Source of the DNA: JAVJSF01 sp040219555
GTDB lineage: Bacteria; Actinomycetota; Thermoleophilia; Miltoncostaeales; Miltoncostaeaceae
Direction: 5' to 3'
Length of the DNA: 64,000 nt
NCBI GenBank assembly: GCA_040219555.1
Contig: JAVJSF010000014.1
Location: forward strand, 92,046 to 156,045
A program made the translations under genes and the position numbers. How positions within the stretch are numbered: the stretch's first letter is position 1; every line of letters begins with the position of its first letter. Positions 8,014 to 18,994 of the stretch are shown in pieces. The notes under the pieces were generated by a model, which ran no database searches, was not told where the DNA came from, and was given only the letters and a program-made list of their open reading frames with translations.

Positions 8014-9570
8014 GTGTCGCTTTTCACGGGCTATCGGGTGGACGGCTTCTTCGATGAGACCTTCGAGGCCGACGGCGTCCCGCGCGGCGGGTACCGCCGG
8101 CTGCTGGACGGTCTGGGTCGCATCGCGCCCGACGCCTTCGCCGAGCGGAGCGCCGCCGTGGGGCGCGCCTACCTCAGCCAGGGCATCACGTACTCGCACG
8201 GCGGCACCGAGCACGCCTTCCCGTTCGATCTGCTGCCCCGCCTGATCCCCGCGGACGAGTGGGCCGTCCTCGAGCGGGGCCTGGCCCAGCGGGTCAAGGC
8301 CCTCGATCGCACCCTGGCCGACATCTACGGGCCCGGGCGGGCGGTGGCCGACGGGGTGATCCCCAACTCCCTCGTGGTCACCTGCGCCGGCTACGTGCGC
8401 CAGATGATGGGCGTGGAGCCCCCCGGCGGCCGCTGGATCCACATGTCGGGTATCGACCTGGTTCGCGACGGGCAGGGCGTGTGGCGGGTGCTGGAGGACA
8501 ACCTGCGCTCGCCGTCCGGGCTGTCGTACGTGGTGCAGAACCGCGCCTTCATGCGCCGCGCCTTCCCCGAGGCGTTCACCGACCAGAGCGTGAGCCCGGT
8601 GGGTCACGCGCCGCGGATGCTGCTGTCGGCTCTCCGCGGCGCCGCCCCGGAGGGGCGCACCACGCCGCGGGTCGTCGTGCTGACGCCGGGCCCGGCCAAC
8701 GCCGCCTACTACGAGCACGCCTTCCTGGCCCAGCAGATGGGGATCCCGCTGGTGGAGGGGCGCGATCTGATGGTGCGCGAGCGCCGCGTGTACCTGCGCA
8801 CCACGGCGGGCCGCGAGCGGGTGGACGTGATCTACAGACGCGTCGACGACAGTTTCCTGGATCCGGCGAGCCTGCGGGCGGACTCGATGCTGGGCGTCCC
8901 GGGGCTGATGCAGTGCTGCCGGGACGGCTCGGTGGCGGTCTGCAACGCCATCGGGACCGGGGTGGCCGACGACAAGGCGCTCTATGCCTACGTCCCGGAC
9001 CTCATCCGCTACCACCTCGGCGAGGAGCCGATCCTGGCGCAGGTGCCCACCTATCTGCCCGAGCGGCAAGACGAGCGCGAGCACGTCCTCGCGAACATGT
9101 CGGACCTGGTCGTGAAGGCCGTGGACGGCGCCGGCGGGGTGGGGATCCTGATCGGGCCCCACTCGACGCCCGACGAGCGCCGGGACTTCGCGCGCAGGGT
9201 CATCGAGAACCCGCGCGGCTACATCGCCCAGGAGACGATCTCGCTGTCGCGGGCGCCGGTGCTGCTGGACGGCCGCTTCCGGGCCCGCCATGTCGATCTG
9301 CGCCCGTTCGTCCTCTACGGGGACGGCGAGCCCATGGTGGTGCCGGGCGGGCTGACGCGCGTGGCCCTGCGCGAGGGGTCACTGGTCGTGAACTCGTCCC
9401 AGGGTGGCGGCAGCAAGGACACCTGGGTGGTGGGGGAGGGCTCGGGCCACGCGCCCGTGGCGGCTCCCGCCGACGAGGACCTGGAGGTGGCCACCTCGGC
9501 GGCGACGCCTCCCGACCCGGTCGCCGCGGCCGGCGGTGCGCCGGCCGAGCGGTACGCCGAGGCCATCTGA
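8014..9570 (+). CDS. Circularly permuted ATP-grasp protein (COG2308 type)
   Basis: This 518-residue protein belongs to the permuted ATP-grasp family found with alpha-E proteins. Visible landmarks are SQGITYSHGG, LEDNLRSPSGLSYV, and YRRVDDSFLDP, followed by VVKAVDGAGGVGILIGP, a nucleotide-binding segment. The family is predicted to form peptide or amide bonds using ATP, possibly making or capping a small peptide metabolite (comparative-genomics prediction by Aravind and colleagues); no product is proven. GTG 8014 was chosen because a G-rich ribosome-binding stretch (8004-8012) precedes it and the protein then begins MSLFTGY. The next gene starts immediately after the stop. Confidence 0.92.
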   Translation: MSLFTGYRVDGFFDETFEADGVPRGGYRRLLDGLGRIAPDAFAERSAAVGRAYLSQGITYSHGGTEHAFPFDLLPRLIPADEWAVLERGLAQRVKALDRTLADIYGPGRAVADGVIPNSLVVTCAGYVRQMMGVEPPGGRWIHMSGIDLVRDGQGVWRVLEDNLRSPSGLSYVVQNRAFMRRAFPEAFTDQSVSPVGHAPRMLLSALRGAAPEGRTTPRVVVLTPGPANAAYYEHAFLAQQMGIPLVEGRDLMVRERRVYLRTTAGRERVDVIYRRVDDSFLDPASLRADSMLGVPGLMQCCRDGSVAVCNAIGTGVADDKALYAYVPDLIRYHLGEEPILAQVPTYLPERQDEREHVLANMSDLVVKAVDGAGGVGILIGPHSTPDERRDFARRVIENPRGYIAQETISLSRAPVLLDGRFRARHVDLRPFVLYGDGEPMVVPGGLTRVALREGSLVVNSSQGGGSKDTWVVGEGSGHAPVAAPADEDLEVATSAATPPDPVAAAGGAPAERYAEAI

Positions 9571-10560
9571 ATGCTGGCCCGCGTCGCCCACGCCCTTTTC
9601 GCACTCGCGCACGACCTCGAGCGGGCCGAGGGACTGGCGCGCCTGCTCGAGACCGGGCACGCCTTGGCACTCGAGTCGCACGCGGCCGACGGGCGCGCGT
9701 CGGAGGCGGTCTGGGAGCCCCTGGTGGCGGTGGCCGGCGACCCAGAGGAGTTCCACCGCACCCATCTGCGGGCCGACGCGCGCTCGGTGTCGTGGGCCTT
9801 CGCATTCGACATCGAGGACCCCACGAGCATCGCCGCCGCCCTCACCCGCGCGCGGGCGAACGCCATGAGCGTGCGCGACACCCTCCCAACCGAGGTGTGG
9901 GAGGCGATCAACGGCGCGGCCATGGAGCCCGGCCGCTGGCCGCCCAAGCGCGTGGCGCGTGAGGGCGTCTACCCCTTCTGCCGCGACATCCGGCGCGCCG
10001 GCCATCAGATCGCCGGGGTGATGGACCACGCGATGCGCCGCGACGAGGCCTGGGAGTTCATGTGCCTGGGCCGGTTCCTGGAGCGCGCCGACTTCACTGT
10101 GCGCATGGTGGCGGTGCGGTACGGCAGCGCGAGCGCGTCCCCCGATGGCGGCACCTGGACCATGCCGGTGGGCCATCCCGTGGCCGACGAGGCCCGCCTG
10201 CTGATCGACGGGGTCGGCATCGCCCCCGAGACGATGAGTCGCCTGCTGATGCTGGACGAGGGCTCGCCGCGCTCGGTGGCCTTCGGGATGCTCCAGCTCG
10301 AGCGCGCCATCATGCGACTGGCCGACATGGGCTCCATCGCCCCGGATCCGCCGGCCCTCACCCTGGCCCGCGCGGCCCGCGGGATGCTGGCCGAGGGCGC
10401 CGGCGGCTCCTGGGCGCCCGCCGACGTCGACGCGCTCGGCGAGCGCATGATCGCCCGCCTCGGGTCGATCGCCCAGGCGATCGCCGACTCCTGTTTCCTC
10501 GCCGCCCACGACGCCCCGATCGGACGCCATGCCCAGGCTTCACGCCAAGCACAGAACTGA
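9571..10560 (+). CDS. Alpha-E domain protein (COG2307 type)
   Basis: This 329-residue, all-helical alpha-E protein almost always sits next to the permuted ATP-grasp and transglutaminase genes. Typical features are an N-terminal segment that reads like ...RVAHALFALAHDLERAEG, a central WEAIN, and FLERADFTVRM. Its function is unknown; it probably acts with the ATP-grasp enzyme. It begins directly at the ATG after the upstream TGA, with no spacer, and overlaps the next gene by 32 bases, showing tight coupling. Confidence 0.9.
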   Translation: MLARVAHALFALAHDLERAEGLARLLETGHALALESHAADGRASEAVWEPLVAVAGDPEEFHRTHLRADARSVSWAFAFDIEDPTSIAAALTRARANAMSVRDTLPTEVWEAINGAAMEPGRWPPKRVAREGVYPFCRDIRRAGHQIAGVMDHAMRRDEAWEFMCLGRFLERADFTVRMVAVRYGSASASPDGGTWTMPVGHPVADEARLLIDGVGIAPETMSRLLMLDEGSPRSVAFGMLQLERAIMRLADMGSIAPDPPALTLARAARGMLAEGAGGSWAPADVDALGERMIARLGSIAQAIADSCFLAAHDAPIGRHAQASRQAQN

Positions 10561-11368
10561 GATCTCCTACGCCGGGCCCGCCATCGAGAGCATCAACGAG
10601 GTGCATCTGAGCCCGTTGGAGGACGCCCGTCAGTCCGTGGACTGGGCCCGTATCTCGGTGCAGCCCGCGGCCGACGTGCAGTCCCACCTCGACGCCTTCG
10701 GCAACACGGTGCACTGGTTCCAGCTCGTGGACGCCCACGACCTGCTGGTCGTCGAGGCCGAGGCCATCGTGCAGACGCGCCCCGCGCCGCCGCCGGCCAT
10801 GGGGGGGCCGGGCATGGAGGCGCTCGCGGACTCCGCCTACCGGGATTCCCTGGCCGAGTTCCTCATCCCGTCCGTGCACGTGCGCTGGCCGCGTGCGGTG
10901 ACCGCGGTCCGGGGGCGTATGGAGTTGCCGGAGGAGGGCCCGGTGGGCGGCTGGCTCACCACGCTCGAGTCCGAGGTGAACCGGCTGGTGACCTACACGC
11001 CCGGGGCGACCATGGTCGACACGCCCATCGAGGAGGTGGTGCGCGACCGCCGCGGCGTCTGCCAGGACATGGCGCACCTGATGATCGCGCTCTGCCGCGA
11101 CGCGGGGGTGGCCGCGAGGTATGTCAGCGGGTGGCTGCACGTCCCGGGTCTCGAGGGGCCGGCCGAGAGTCACGCCTGGATCGAGGCGGCCATCCCGGGT
11201 GCCGGGTGGCGCGAGTTCGATCCGACGCACCCGGCCCCGGCCTGGGAGCACTACGTGCGGGTGGCCCTCGGCCGCGACTACGCGGATGTGGCGCCGCTGC
11301 GCGGCAGCTACTCGGGCGCACCCACCGAGGCCATGCGCGTCGTCGTGGAGATGAGCGAGGTGGCGTGA
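10529..11368 (+). CDS. Transglutaminase-like cysteine peptidase (COG1305 type)
   Basis: This 279-residue protein has an N-terminal beta-rich domain (about 1-130) followed by a transglutaminase core. The triad is visible: Cys in RRGVCQDMAH, His in ESHAWIEA and Asp in REFDPTH. Family members cleave or form amide bonds. Beside permuted ATP-grasp and alpha-E genes they are predicted to process or degrade the peptide product. No signal peptide is seen, so it is likely cytoplasmic. ATG 10529 lies inside the end of the alpha-E gene (32-base overlap). It is the last gene of the three-gene operon. Confidence 0.92.
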   Translation: MPRLHAKHRTEISYAGPAIESINEVHLSPLEDARQSVDWARISVQPAADVQSHLDAFGNTVHWFQLVDAHDLLVVEAEAIVQTRPAPPPAMGGPGMEALADSAYRDSLAEFLIPSVHVRWPRAVTAVRGRMELPEEGPVGGWLTTLESEVNRLVTYTPGATMVDTPIEEVVRDRRGVCQDMAHLMIALCRDAGVAARYVSGWLHVPGLEGPAESHAWIEAAIPGAGWREFDPTHPAPAWEHYVRVALGRDYADVAPLRGSYSGAPTEAMRVVVEMSEVA

Positions 11369-11463
11369 GGGCGACGCGCGGGCGCATCGCGCGCCCCGGG
11401 GTCCGCTACGGTCCCCCGGCGGCGGCGCATGGGGCGCCCTCGCGGCGACCGCAGGAGGCATGT

Positions 11464-12281
11464 GTGGGGCTCATCAGGAGCGGTGTGCGCGGGGGCTGGG
11501 CGGCGGCGGCCGCGGCCGGTTGCGCCCTGGCGCTGTCGGCCGGGGCATCCGGCGCGGCGGCATCCGGCGCGGCGACCGTCAGCGCCGGCGAGTTGCGGGC
11601 CGATGTCCGCTGGGCCGGCATGCGCGCGGACCCGAGGGCCATGGTGCTGAGGGTCCGCGACGGCGAGCGCGGCGTGCGCATCGGCGGCCTGCAGCGCCGT
11701 GGCTACGGCGTCCCGCCGGCCGGGCCCTTCCTGCGGCTGGCGAACCTCGACCGCGCCCGCGGCTTCGAGGTGGTGCTCCAGACCACCACCGGCGGCATCC
11801 GCTGCTGCCTGCGGACCCACATCGTCTCGACGGCCGCCGACGGCCCGCCGCGCGTGATCGCGCGCCGCTGGGGCCAGGCCGGCTACCGCCTGCGCGACCT
11901 GAACCGTGACCGGGTGGCCGAGTTCGTCGCCGGCGACGAGCGCGTGCTGGCCGGGCTCTCGGTCCCGCCGCCGGCCCAGGTGTACCCGATCCGGATCTGG
12001 GCGCTGCGCGACGGCACGCTGGCCGACGTCACCCGCTCCTTCCCGCGTCACGTGCTGGCCGACATGCGCTCCCACGGGCGCACGATCGGCGATCTCGAGC
12101 GCGCCGGCGCCACGCCGCGGGCGGGCATCGCGTCGTTCCTCGCCACCGCCATGCTGCTCGGGCGGGAGGACCTCGCCCTGGACCGGCTGAGGGCCCGCTT
12201 CACCGACCCCGGGACCCGCACGGACATCGAGCGCATCGACACCCGTCTGCGTGCGCTCGGGTACGACCGCGAGGAGACCGC

Positions 12282-12285
<4 letters not shown>
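11464..12285 (+). CDS. Secreted protein of unknown function
   Basis: This 273-residue protein has an N-terminal signal peptide (charged start, then an Ala-rich hydrophobic stretch to about residue 36). The mature part includes a DLNRDRVAEFVAGDE segment that resembles the Asp-rich repeat of FG-GAP/VCBS surface proteins, and two adjacent cysteines (RCCLR). No enzyme motif is visible. GTG 11464 is set by an AGGAGG at 11453-11458, five bases upstream; an ATG at 11460 is in a different frame. The 3' end overlaps typA by 4 bases (GTGA). Confidence 0.75.
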
Positions 12286-14135
<1,850 letters not shown>

Positions 14136-14139
14136 GTCG

Positions 14140-15144
14140 GTGAGCGCCGGCGAGGCTCCGGCCGAGGGCGCCGCACGCGCCCGCAGGGACGAGGTGCTGG
14201 GCGCGCTGGTGGAGGCCGGGGAGGCCGGGGTCTCGGGCGAGGTGCTGGCCGAGCGCCTCGGCTGCTCGCGCGCCGCGGTGCACCGCCACGTCGAGGCGAT
14301 CCGCCGCGCCGGTACCCCCGTCGTCGGCCTGGCGGGCGGGTATCGCCTGGGCCCGGAGGCCGACCCGGTGGTCCCCGCGCTGGTGGCACCGCGGCTGGCG
14401 CCGCCGCTGGCCGGCCCCCTGGAGTGGCTGCCCACCACCGGTTCCACCAACGACGACGTGCTCGCGCGGGCCCGCGACGGGGCGCCCGAGGGCCTGGTGA
14501 TCGGCGCCGACCATCAGGGCGCCGGCCGCGGCCGGCGCGGCCGGCAGTGGATCACCTCCCCGGGCGACGCGCTGCTCCTCTCGGCGCTGCTGCGCCCGCG
14601 GGTGGCGCCCGTGGACGCCGGCCTGCTGCCCATCGTCGCCGCCGTCGGGGTCGCGCGGGCCATCGGCGACGCGGCGCGGATCGTGTGGCCCAACGACATC
14701 CTGCTGGGCGCCCACAAGGTCGCGGGCATCCTCTGCGAGATGTCCGCCGACCAGGAGCAGGTGGCGTGGGCCGTGGTGGGCGTGGGCGTCAACGTGCGCG
14801 GTGCGCCGGCCCTGGGCGATGCCCGCTGGAGCGCCGGCTCGCTGGCGGCCGCCGGCGACGCGCGCCGGCGGCCCGAGGTGCTCGCGGACCTGCTGGCCGG
14901 CCTCGGCTGGGCCTACCGCGACTGGCTCGATGCCGGGCCCTCGGGCGTGCTGGCCGAATTCGCCCGCCGCGACGCGCTGGAGGGGCGGGGCGTGACGGTC
15001 CTCGCCGGCGAGCGGCGCATCGAGGGCACGTGCGCGGGACTGGACGAACTGGGGCGCCTGCGGGTGCGCGGCGCGCTGGGCGAGGAGGCGCTGGGGGCGG
15101 GCGAGGTGACCCGTGTGGAGGGGATCGGCCCCGGGCCCGGCTGA
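14140..15144 (+). CDS. birA: Biotin--[acetyl-CoA-carboxylase] ligase BirA
   Basis: This 334-residue protein is bifunctional in layout. Residues about 10-65 form a winged helix-turn-helix (VSGEVLAERLGCSRAAVHRHV), as in E. coli BirA, so it may also repress biotin genes. The ligase domain follows, with the TGSTNDD, GRGRRGRQW, VWPNDILL and KVAGILCE motifs that bind biotinyl-AMP. A small SH3-like C-terminal domain ends the protein. It attaches biotin to carboxylase carriers. The GTG start is 4 bases after the typA stop. Confidence 0.96.
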   Translation: MSAGEAPAEGAARARRDEVLGALVEAGEAGVSGEVLAERLGCSRAAVHRHVEAIRRAGTPVVGLAGGYRLGPEADPVVPALVAPRLAPPLAGPLEWLPTTGSTNDDVLARARDGAPEGLVIGADHQGAGRGRRGRQWITSPGDALLLSALLRPRVAPVDAGLLPIVAAVGVARAIGDAARIVWPNDILLGAHKVAGILCEMSADQEQVAWAVVGVGVNVRGAPALGDARWSAGSLAAAGDARRRPEVLADLLAGLGWAYRDWLDAGPSGVLAEFARRDALEGRGVTVLAGERRIEGTCAGLDELGRLRVRGALGEEALGAGEVTRVEGIGPGPG

Positions 15145-15154
15145 GCGCCGCGCG

Positions 15155-16678
15155 TCACTCGGACCCCAGGACCGGGCCGGGGCCGCTGGAGCGGGGAAGT
15201 GGTGCGCCCACCACCCGGTCGCGCCCGGACGCCTTGGCCCGGTAGAGCGCCGCGTCGGCCTCCTCCAGCAGGCTCTCGGGGGGCGACCAGCGCGGCGGCC
15301 CCTCGGCGACGCCCAGCGAGATCGTCACGCCGGCGGTGCCGACCTCCTCCGCGGTGCGCGCACGCAGCCGCTCGGCGACGGCGAGGGCCTCCGAGGCGGG
15401 CGTGTCGGGCAGGAGGGCCACGAACTCGTCGCCGCCGACGCGGTACAACAGGTCACCCGCGCGCAGGTGGCCGCGGAGGGTCCCGACCACCCGCAGCAGG
15501 AGGCGGTCGCCGTGGACGTGCCCGTGGGTGTCGTTGACCGCCTTGAACCCGTCGAGGTCGATGGCGAGCGCGCAGAGCCGGGCCCCCGAGCGGCGGCTCG
15601 TCGCGGTGAGCCGGTGCAGGTCCTCGGCCAGCCGCCGCCGGTTGAGCGCCCCGGTGAGCGGGTCGGTGGCGGCCTCTGCTCCGCGGGCCTCGATCAGGCG
15701 CGCGGCCGTCCGGCCCGCGGTCACCATCCGCACGCTCGCGATGGCGGTGGCCAGCATCACCGCGGCGCCCAGCACCCCCTCGCCGACCGCCAGGACCGCC
15801 ACGGCCGACAGCGTCGCCGCCGCCGGCAGGGCGTCACTCCAGGACGGCGGCTCACCCTCGGCGCGCTGCAGGCGGCTGCGCGGGTGCGCCAACCGGTCCG
15901 CGGCCGCGATGGCCAGGGTCCAGCCGGCGGCCGTGAACAGCAGCCACGCCCCGATCGGGTCGTCCGCCGAGCCGAGCGCCTCTCCCAGGTGCAGCACCTC
16001 GCCGGCGCTCGTCAGGACCAGCGCCGCGAACGTCAGGCGCAGGAAGTGCGGCCCTCCGCGCAGGCGCAGCACCAGCCAGCCGGCGATGGTGGCCGCCGCG
16101 ATCGCCAGGGCCGGGAAGATCAGCCAGCTGGCATCGACGACCCCCTCCTCACCACCGTGGAGGGGGCGCAGCACCACCGCCCAGGCGACGATCCCGAGAG
16201 AGACGGTCAGCGCCAGCGCGTCCAGCGCCCCCTGCCAGCCGCGCTCGGGCCGCACCCGTGCATACATCAGCACGACCGCCACGAGGAAGCAGAGCCCCGC
16301 GAGCACCCAGAAGGCATCGGACACCAGTGCCGCTGTGGCGCCGGGCCCCGCGGCGGCGGTCACCAGCATCACCGTGTCGCCGGCCACCCAGCACGCCAAT
16401 CCACCGGCGAGTATCGACCACGACAACCGGCCGATCCCTTCGGCGCTCACGGCCACGGCGATGCACAGTGCCATCGCCGTGAGGTCGGCGGCGAGCTGGG
16501 CGAGGTGCGACGTGACCACCGCCCCCGTGGAGGCGCCGAGCGACAACACCACGACGGCGGATCCTGCGGTCGCCGAGAGCGCGACGACCAGCAGGGCGTG
16601 GCGCAGGTGGGTGGGCGTGCGTTCGAGCATCGTCCTCATCATCGGCGGCCCGGGTGCCCGGGGCGAGCCGAAGAGCAT
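15155..16678 (-). CDS. Membrane-bound diguanylate cyclase (GGDEF)
   Basis: This 507-residue protein has an N-terminal half of about 8 transmembrane helices and a C-terminal GGDEF domain. The catalytic motif is intact (YRVGGDEFVALLPD). Five residues before it is RAGD, the RxxD inhibitory site, so product feedback by c-di-GMP is likely. DLDGFKAVNDTHGHVHGD is the usual metal/GTP-binding region. There is no EAL domain. It makes c-di-GMP, presumably in response to a membrane signal. ATG 16678 is upstream of an alternative inner ATG at MMRTM. It is convergent with birA and divergent from the tRNA-His/tig unit. Confidence 0.93.
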   Translation of the reverse strand: MLFGSPRAPGPPMMRTMLERTPTHLRHALLVVALSATAGSAVVVLSLGASTGAVVTSHLAQLAADLTAMALCIAVAVSAEGIGRLSWSILAGGLACWVAGDTVMLVTAAAGPGATAALVSDAFWVLAGLCFLVAVVLMYARVRPERGWQGALDALALTVSLGIVAWAVVLRPLHGGEEGVVDASWLIFPALAIAAATIAGWLVLRLRGGPHFLRLTFAALVLTSAGEVLHLGEALGSADDPIGAWLLFTAAGWTLAIAAADRLAHPRSRLQRAEGEPPSWSDALPAAATLSAVAVLAVGEGVLGAAVMLATAIASVRMVTAGRTAARLIEARGAEAATDPLTGALNRRRLAEDLHRLTATSRRSGARLCALAIDLDGFKAVNDTHGHVHGDRLLLRVVGTLRGHLRAGDLLYRVGGDEFVALLPDTPASEALAVAERLRARTAEEVGTAGVTISLGVAEGPPRWSPPESLLEEADAALYRAKASGRDRVVGAPLPRSSGPGPVLGSE

Positions 16679-16755
16679 GACGACTTCTCGGGGCCCACGC
16701 GCCGGGCCCCTCCGCTATGCTGCCGCGGGCACGGGCTGGTGAGTGCCCGTCCGAT

Positions 16756-16829
16756 GGTGAACGTAGCTCAGTTGGTAGAGCTCCTGGTTGTGGTCCAGGC
16801 GGTCGTGGGTTCGAGTCCCATCGTTCACC
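16756..16829 (+). tRNA. tRNA-His (anticodon GTG)
   Basis: The acceptor pair is GTGAACG / CGTTCAC, and the anticodon loop is TTGTGGT. The extra 5' G (16756) faces C73 (16829), which is the tRNA-His identity pair and confirms the call. CCA is not encoded. Confidence 0.95.
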
Positions 16830-16849
16830 CTTCGGGTGTCGGTCCCCTC

Positions 16850-16931
16850 GCGGGTGTGGCGGAACCGGTAGACGCGCTAGGTTTAGGTCCTAGTGGGGCA
16901 ACCCGTGGAGGTTCGAGTCCTCTCACCCGCA
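16850..16931 (+). tRNA. tRNA-Leu (anticodon TAG)
   Basis: This is a class II tRNA with a long variable arm. The acceptor pair is GCGGGTG / CACCCGC with discriminator A, and the anticodon loop is TTTAGGT inside a CTAGG stem. It lies 20 bases after tRNA-His and 32 bases before the tig start, so the two tRNAs and tig may share a transcript. Confidence 0.95.
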
Positions 16932-16963
16932 TTCCACGACAACCCTGCCCGTCGGGAGAATCA

Positions 16964-18364
16964 ATGGCGTTGACGGCCGAGGTCACCACCCTGGAAGAGA
17001 ACCGCGTCCGCCTGGACGTGTCGGTCCCACAGGACGAGGTGCAGAAGGAACTCGACCGGGCGGTGCGCAAGCTGGCGCGCGAGGTCCGCGTGCCGGGCTT
17101 CCGGGCGGGCAAGGTGCCGCCGGCCGTGATCATGCAGCGCATCGGCCGTGATGCCGTCGTGGACGAGATGCTGCGGACCTCCCTGGGCTCGTGGTACTCG
17201 AACGCCGTCACCGAGAGCGGCGTCGCTCCCATCGACGAGCCGGAACTGGACCTCGACGGCGTCCCCGAGGAGGGGGACCTCCAGTTCACCGCGACGGTCC
17301 AGGTGCGCCCCAAGGCGACGCTCGGCACGTGGAAGGGCCTGTCCGTGGGCCGGGCAGAGCCCGAGATCGACGAGGCCGACCTGGAGAAGCAGCTCGAGGG
17401 CGTCCGCCAGCAGGCCGCGCGCCTCTCCCCGGTGGAGCGGCCGGCGCAGGCCGGCGACTTCGTGGTGATCGACTTCGAGGGCCACTCCAACGGCCGCAAG
17501 CTCCGCACCGCCGGCGCCCGCGACTACCTGGCCGAGCTCGGGGCGGGGCGGCTGGTCCCGGAGTTCGACGAGCGCCTCACCGGCGCATCGACCGGCGATG
17601 TGCTCGAGTTCTCGGTCAGCTACGGCGAGAACGACCAGCGCGGTGAGCTGAGCGGGCGCACGGTGGACTACACGGTCACCGTCAAGCAGGTGCAGGAGCG
17701 GATCCTGCCCGAGCTGGACGACGATCTCGCGCTGGAGCACACCGAGTTCGAGACGCTCGACGAGGTGAAGGCCGACATCCGGGCCAAGCTGGACGAGCGC
17801 GCGCGGGGCGAGGTGGACGAGCTCTTCCGCCGGATGGCGATCGACGCCGTGGTGGCCGACGCCACCGTCGACGTTCCCCAGGTGATGACCGACCGCCGGG
17901 TCGGGGCCATCCTCAACCAGACGGCCCAGCGCCTGCCCGAGGGCGTGTCGTTCGAGGATTACCTCGCCGCCACGGGCCAGGAGCTCGAGAAGGTCATCGA
18001 GGAGCTCCGGCCGGACGCCGAGATGGCGATCCGTCGCGAGCTGGTGGTGGAGGCCATCGCCGACGCCGAGGGCATCGAGGTCACCGACGAGCAGATCGAG
18101 CAGCAGGTGCGCGAGGACGCCGAGGCCACCGGCCGCGCGCCGGAGCGACTGCTCGAGGACCTGAGGAAGCACGGCGGCTGGGAGACCATGCGCGAGGAGC
18201 TGCGCACGCGCGGCGCGGTGGAGGCGCTGCTGGCCGCCACCGAGGCGATCCCCATGGCCCAGGCCGAGGCGCGCGAGCGCCTGTGGACCCCCGAGGACGC
18301 CGGCGAGAAGGAAGGTTCCGAGGCGCCGGCGGGGAAGCTGTGGACGCCCGGCGACCCGTCCTGA
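16964..18364 (+). CDS. tig: Trigger factor
   Basis: This 466-residue ribosome-bound chaperone has an N-terminal ribosome-binding domain with the signature GFRAGKVPP (about 45-53), a PPIase FKBP-like domain (about 160-245, with GDFVVIDFEG) and a helical C-terminal chaperone domain. It protects nascent chains at the ribosome exit. ATG 16964 follows a GGGAG at about 16954; the frame upstream runs through both tRNA genes and is not coding. tig-clpP-clpX is the conserved order. Confidence 0.97.
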   Translation: MALTAEVTTLEENRVRLDVSVPQDEVQKELDRAVRKLAREVRVPGFRAGKVPPAVIMQRIGRDAVVDEMLRTSLGSWYSNAVTESGVAPIDEPELDLDGVPEEGDLQFTATVQVRPKATLGTWKGLSVGRAEPEIDEADLEKQLEGVRQQAARLSPVERPAQAGDFVVIDFEGHSNGRKLRTAGARDYLAELGAGRLVPEFDERLTGASTGDVLEFSVSYGENDQRGELSGRTVDYTVTVKQVQERILPELDDDLALEHTEFETLDEVKADIRAKLDERARGEVDELFRRMAIDAVVADATVDVPQVMTDRRVGAILNQTAQRLPEGVSFEDYLAATGQELEKVIEELRPDAEMAIRRELVVEAIADAEGIEVTDEQIEQQVREDAEATGRAPERLLEDLRKHGGWETMREELRTRGAVEALLAATEAIPMAQAEARERLWTPEDAGEKEGSEAPAGKLWTPGDPS

Positions 18365-18407
18365 GGCCGCTGCACCCCGCCCTGGACGCATCCCGCAAGG
18401 AGCGCGA

Positions 18408-18992
<585 letters not shown>

Positions 18993-18994
18993 GC

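Noticed and set aside
15113..16963. Upstream extension of the tig frame
   Set aside because: It passes through both tRNA genes and the opposite-strand GGDEF gene; the tig SD and conserved N terminus lie at 16964.
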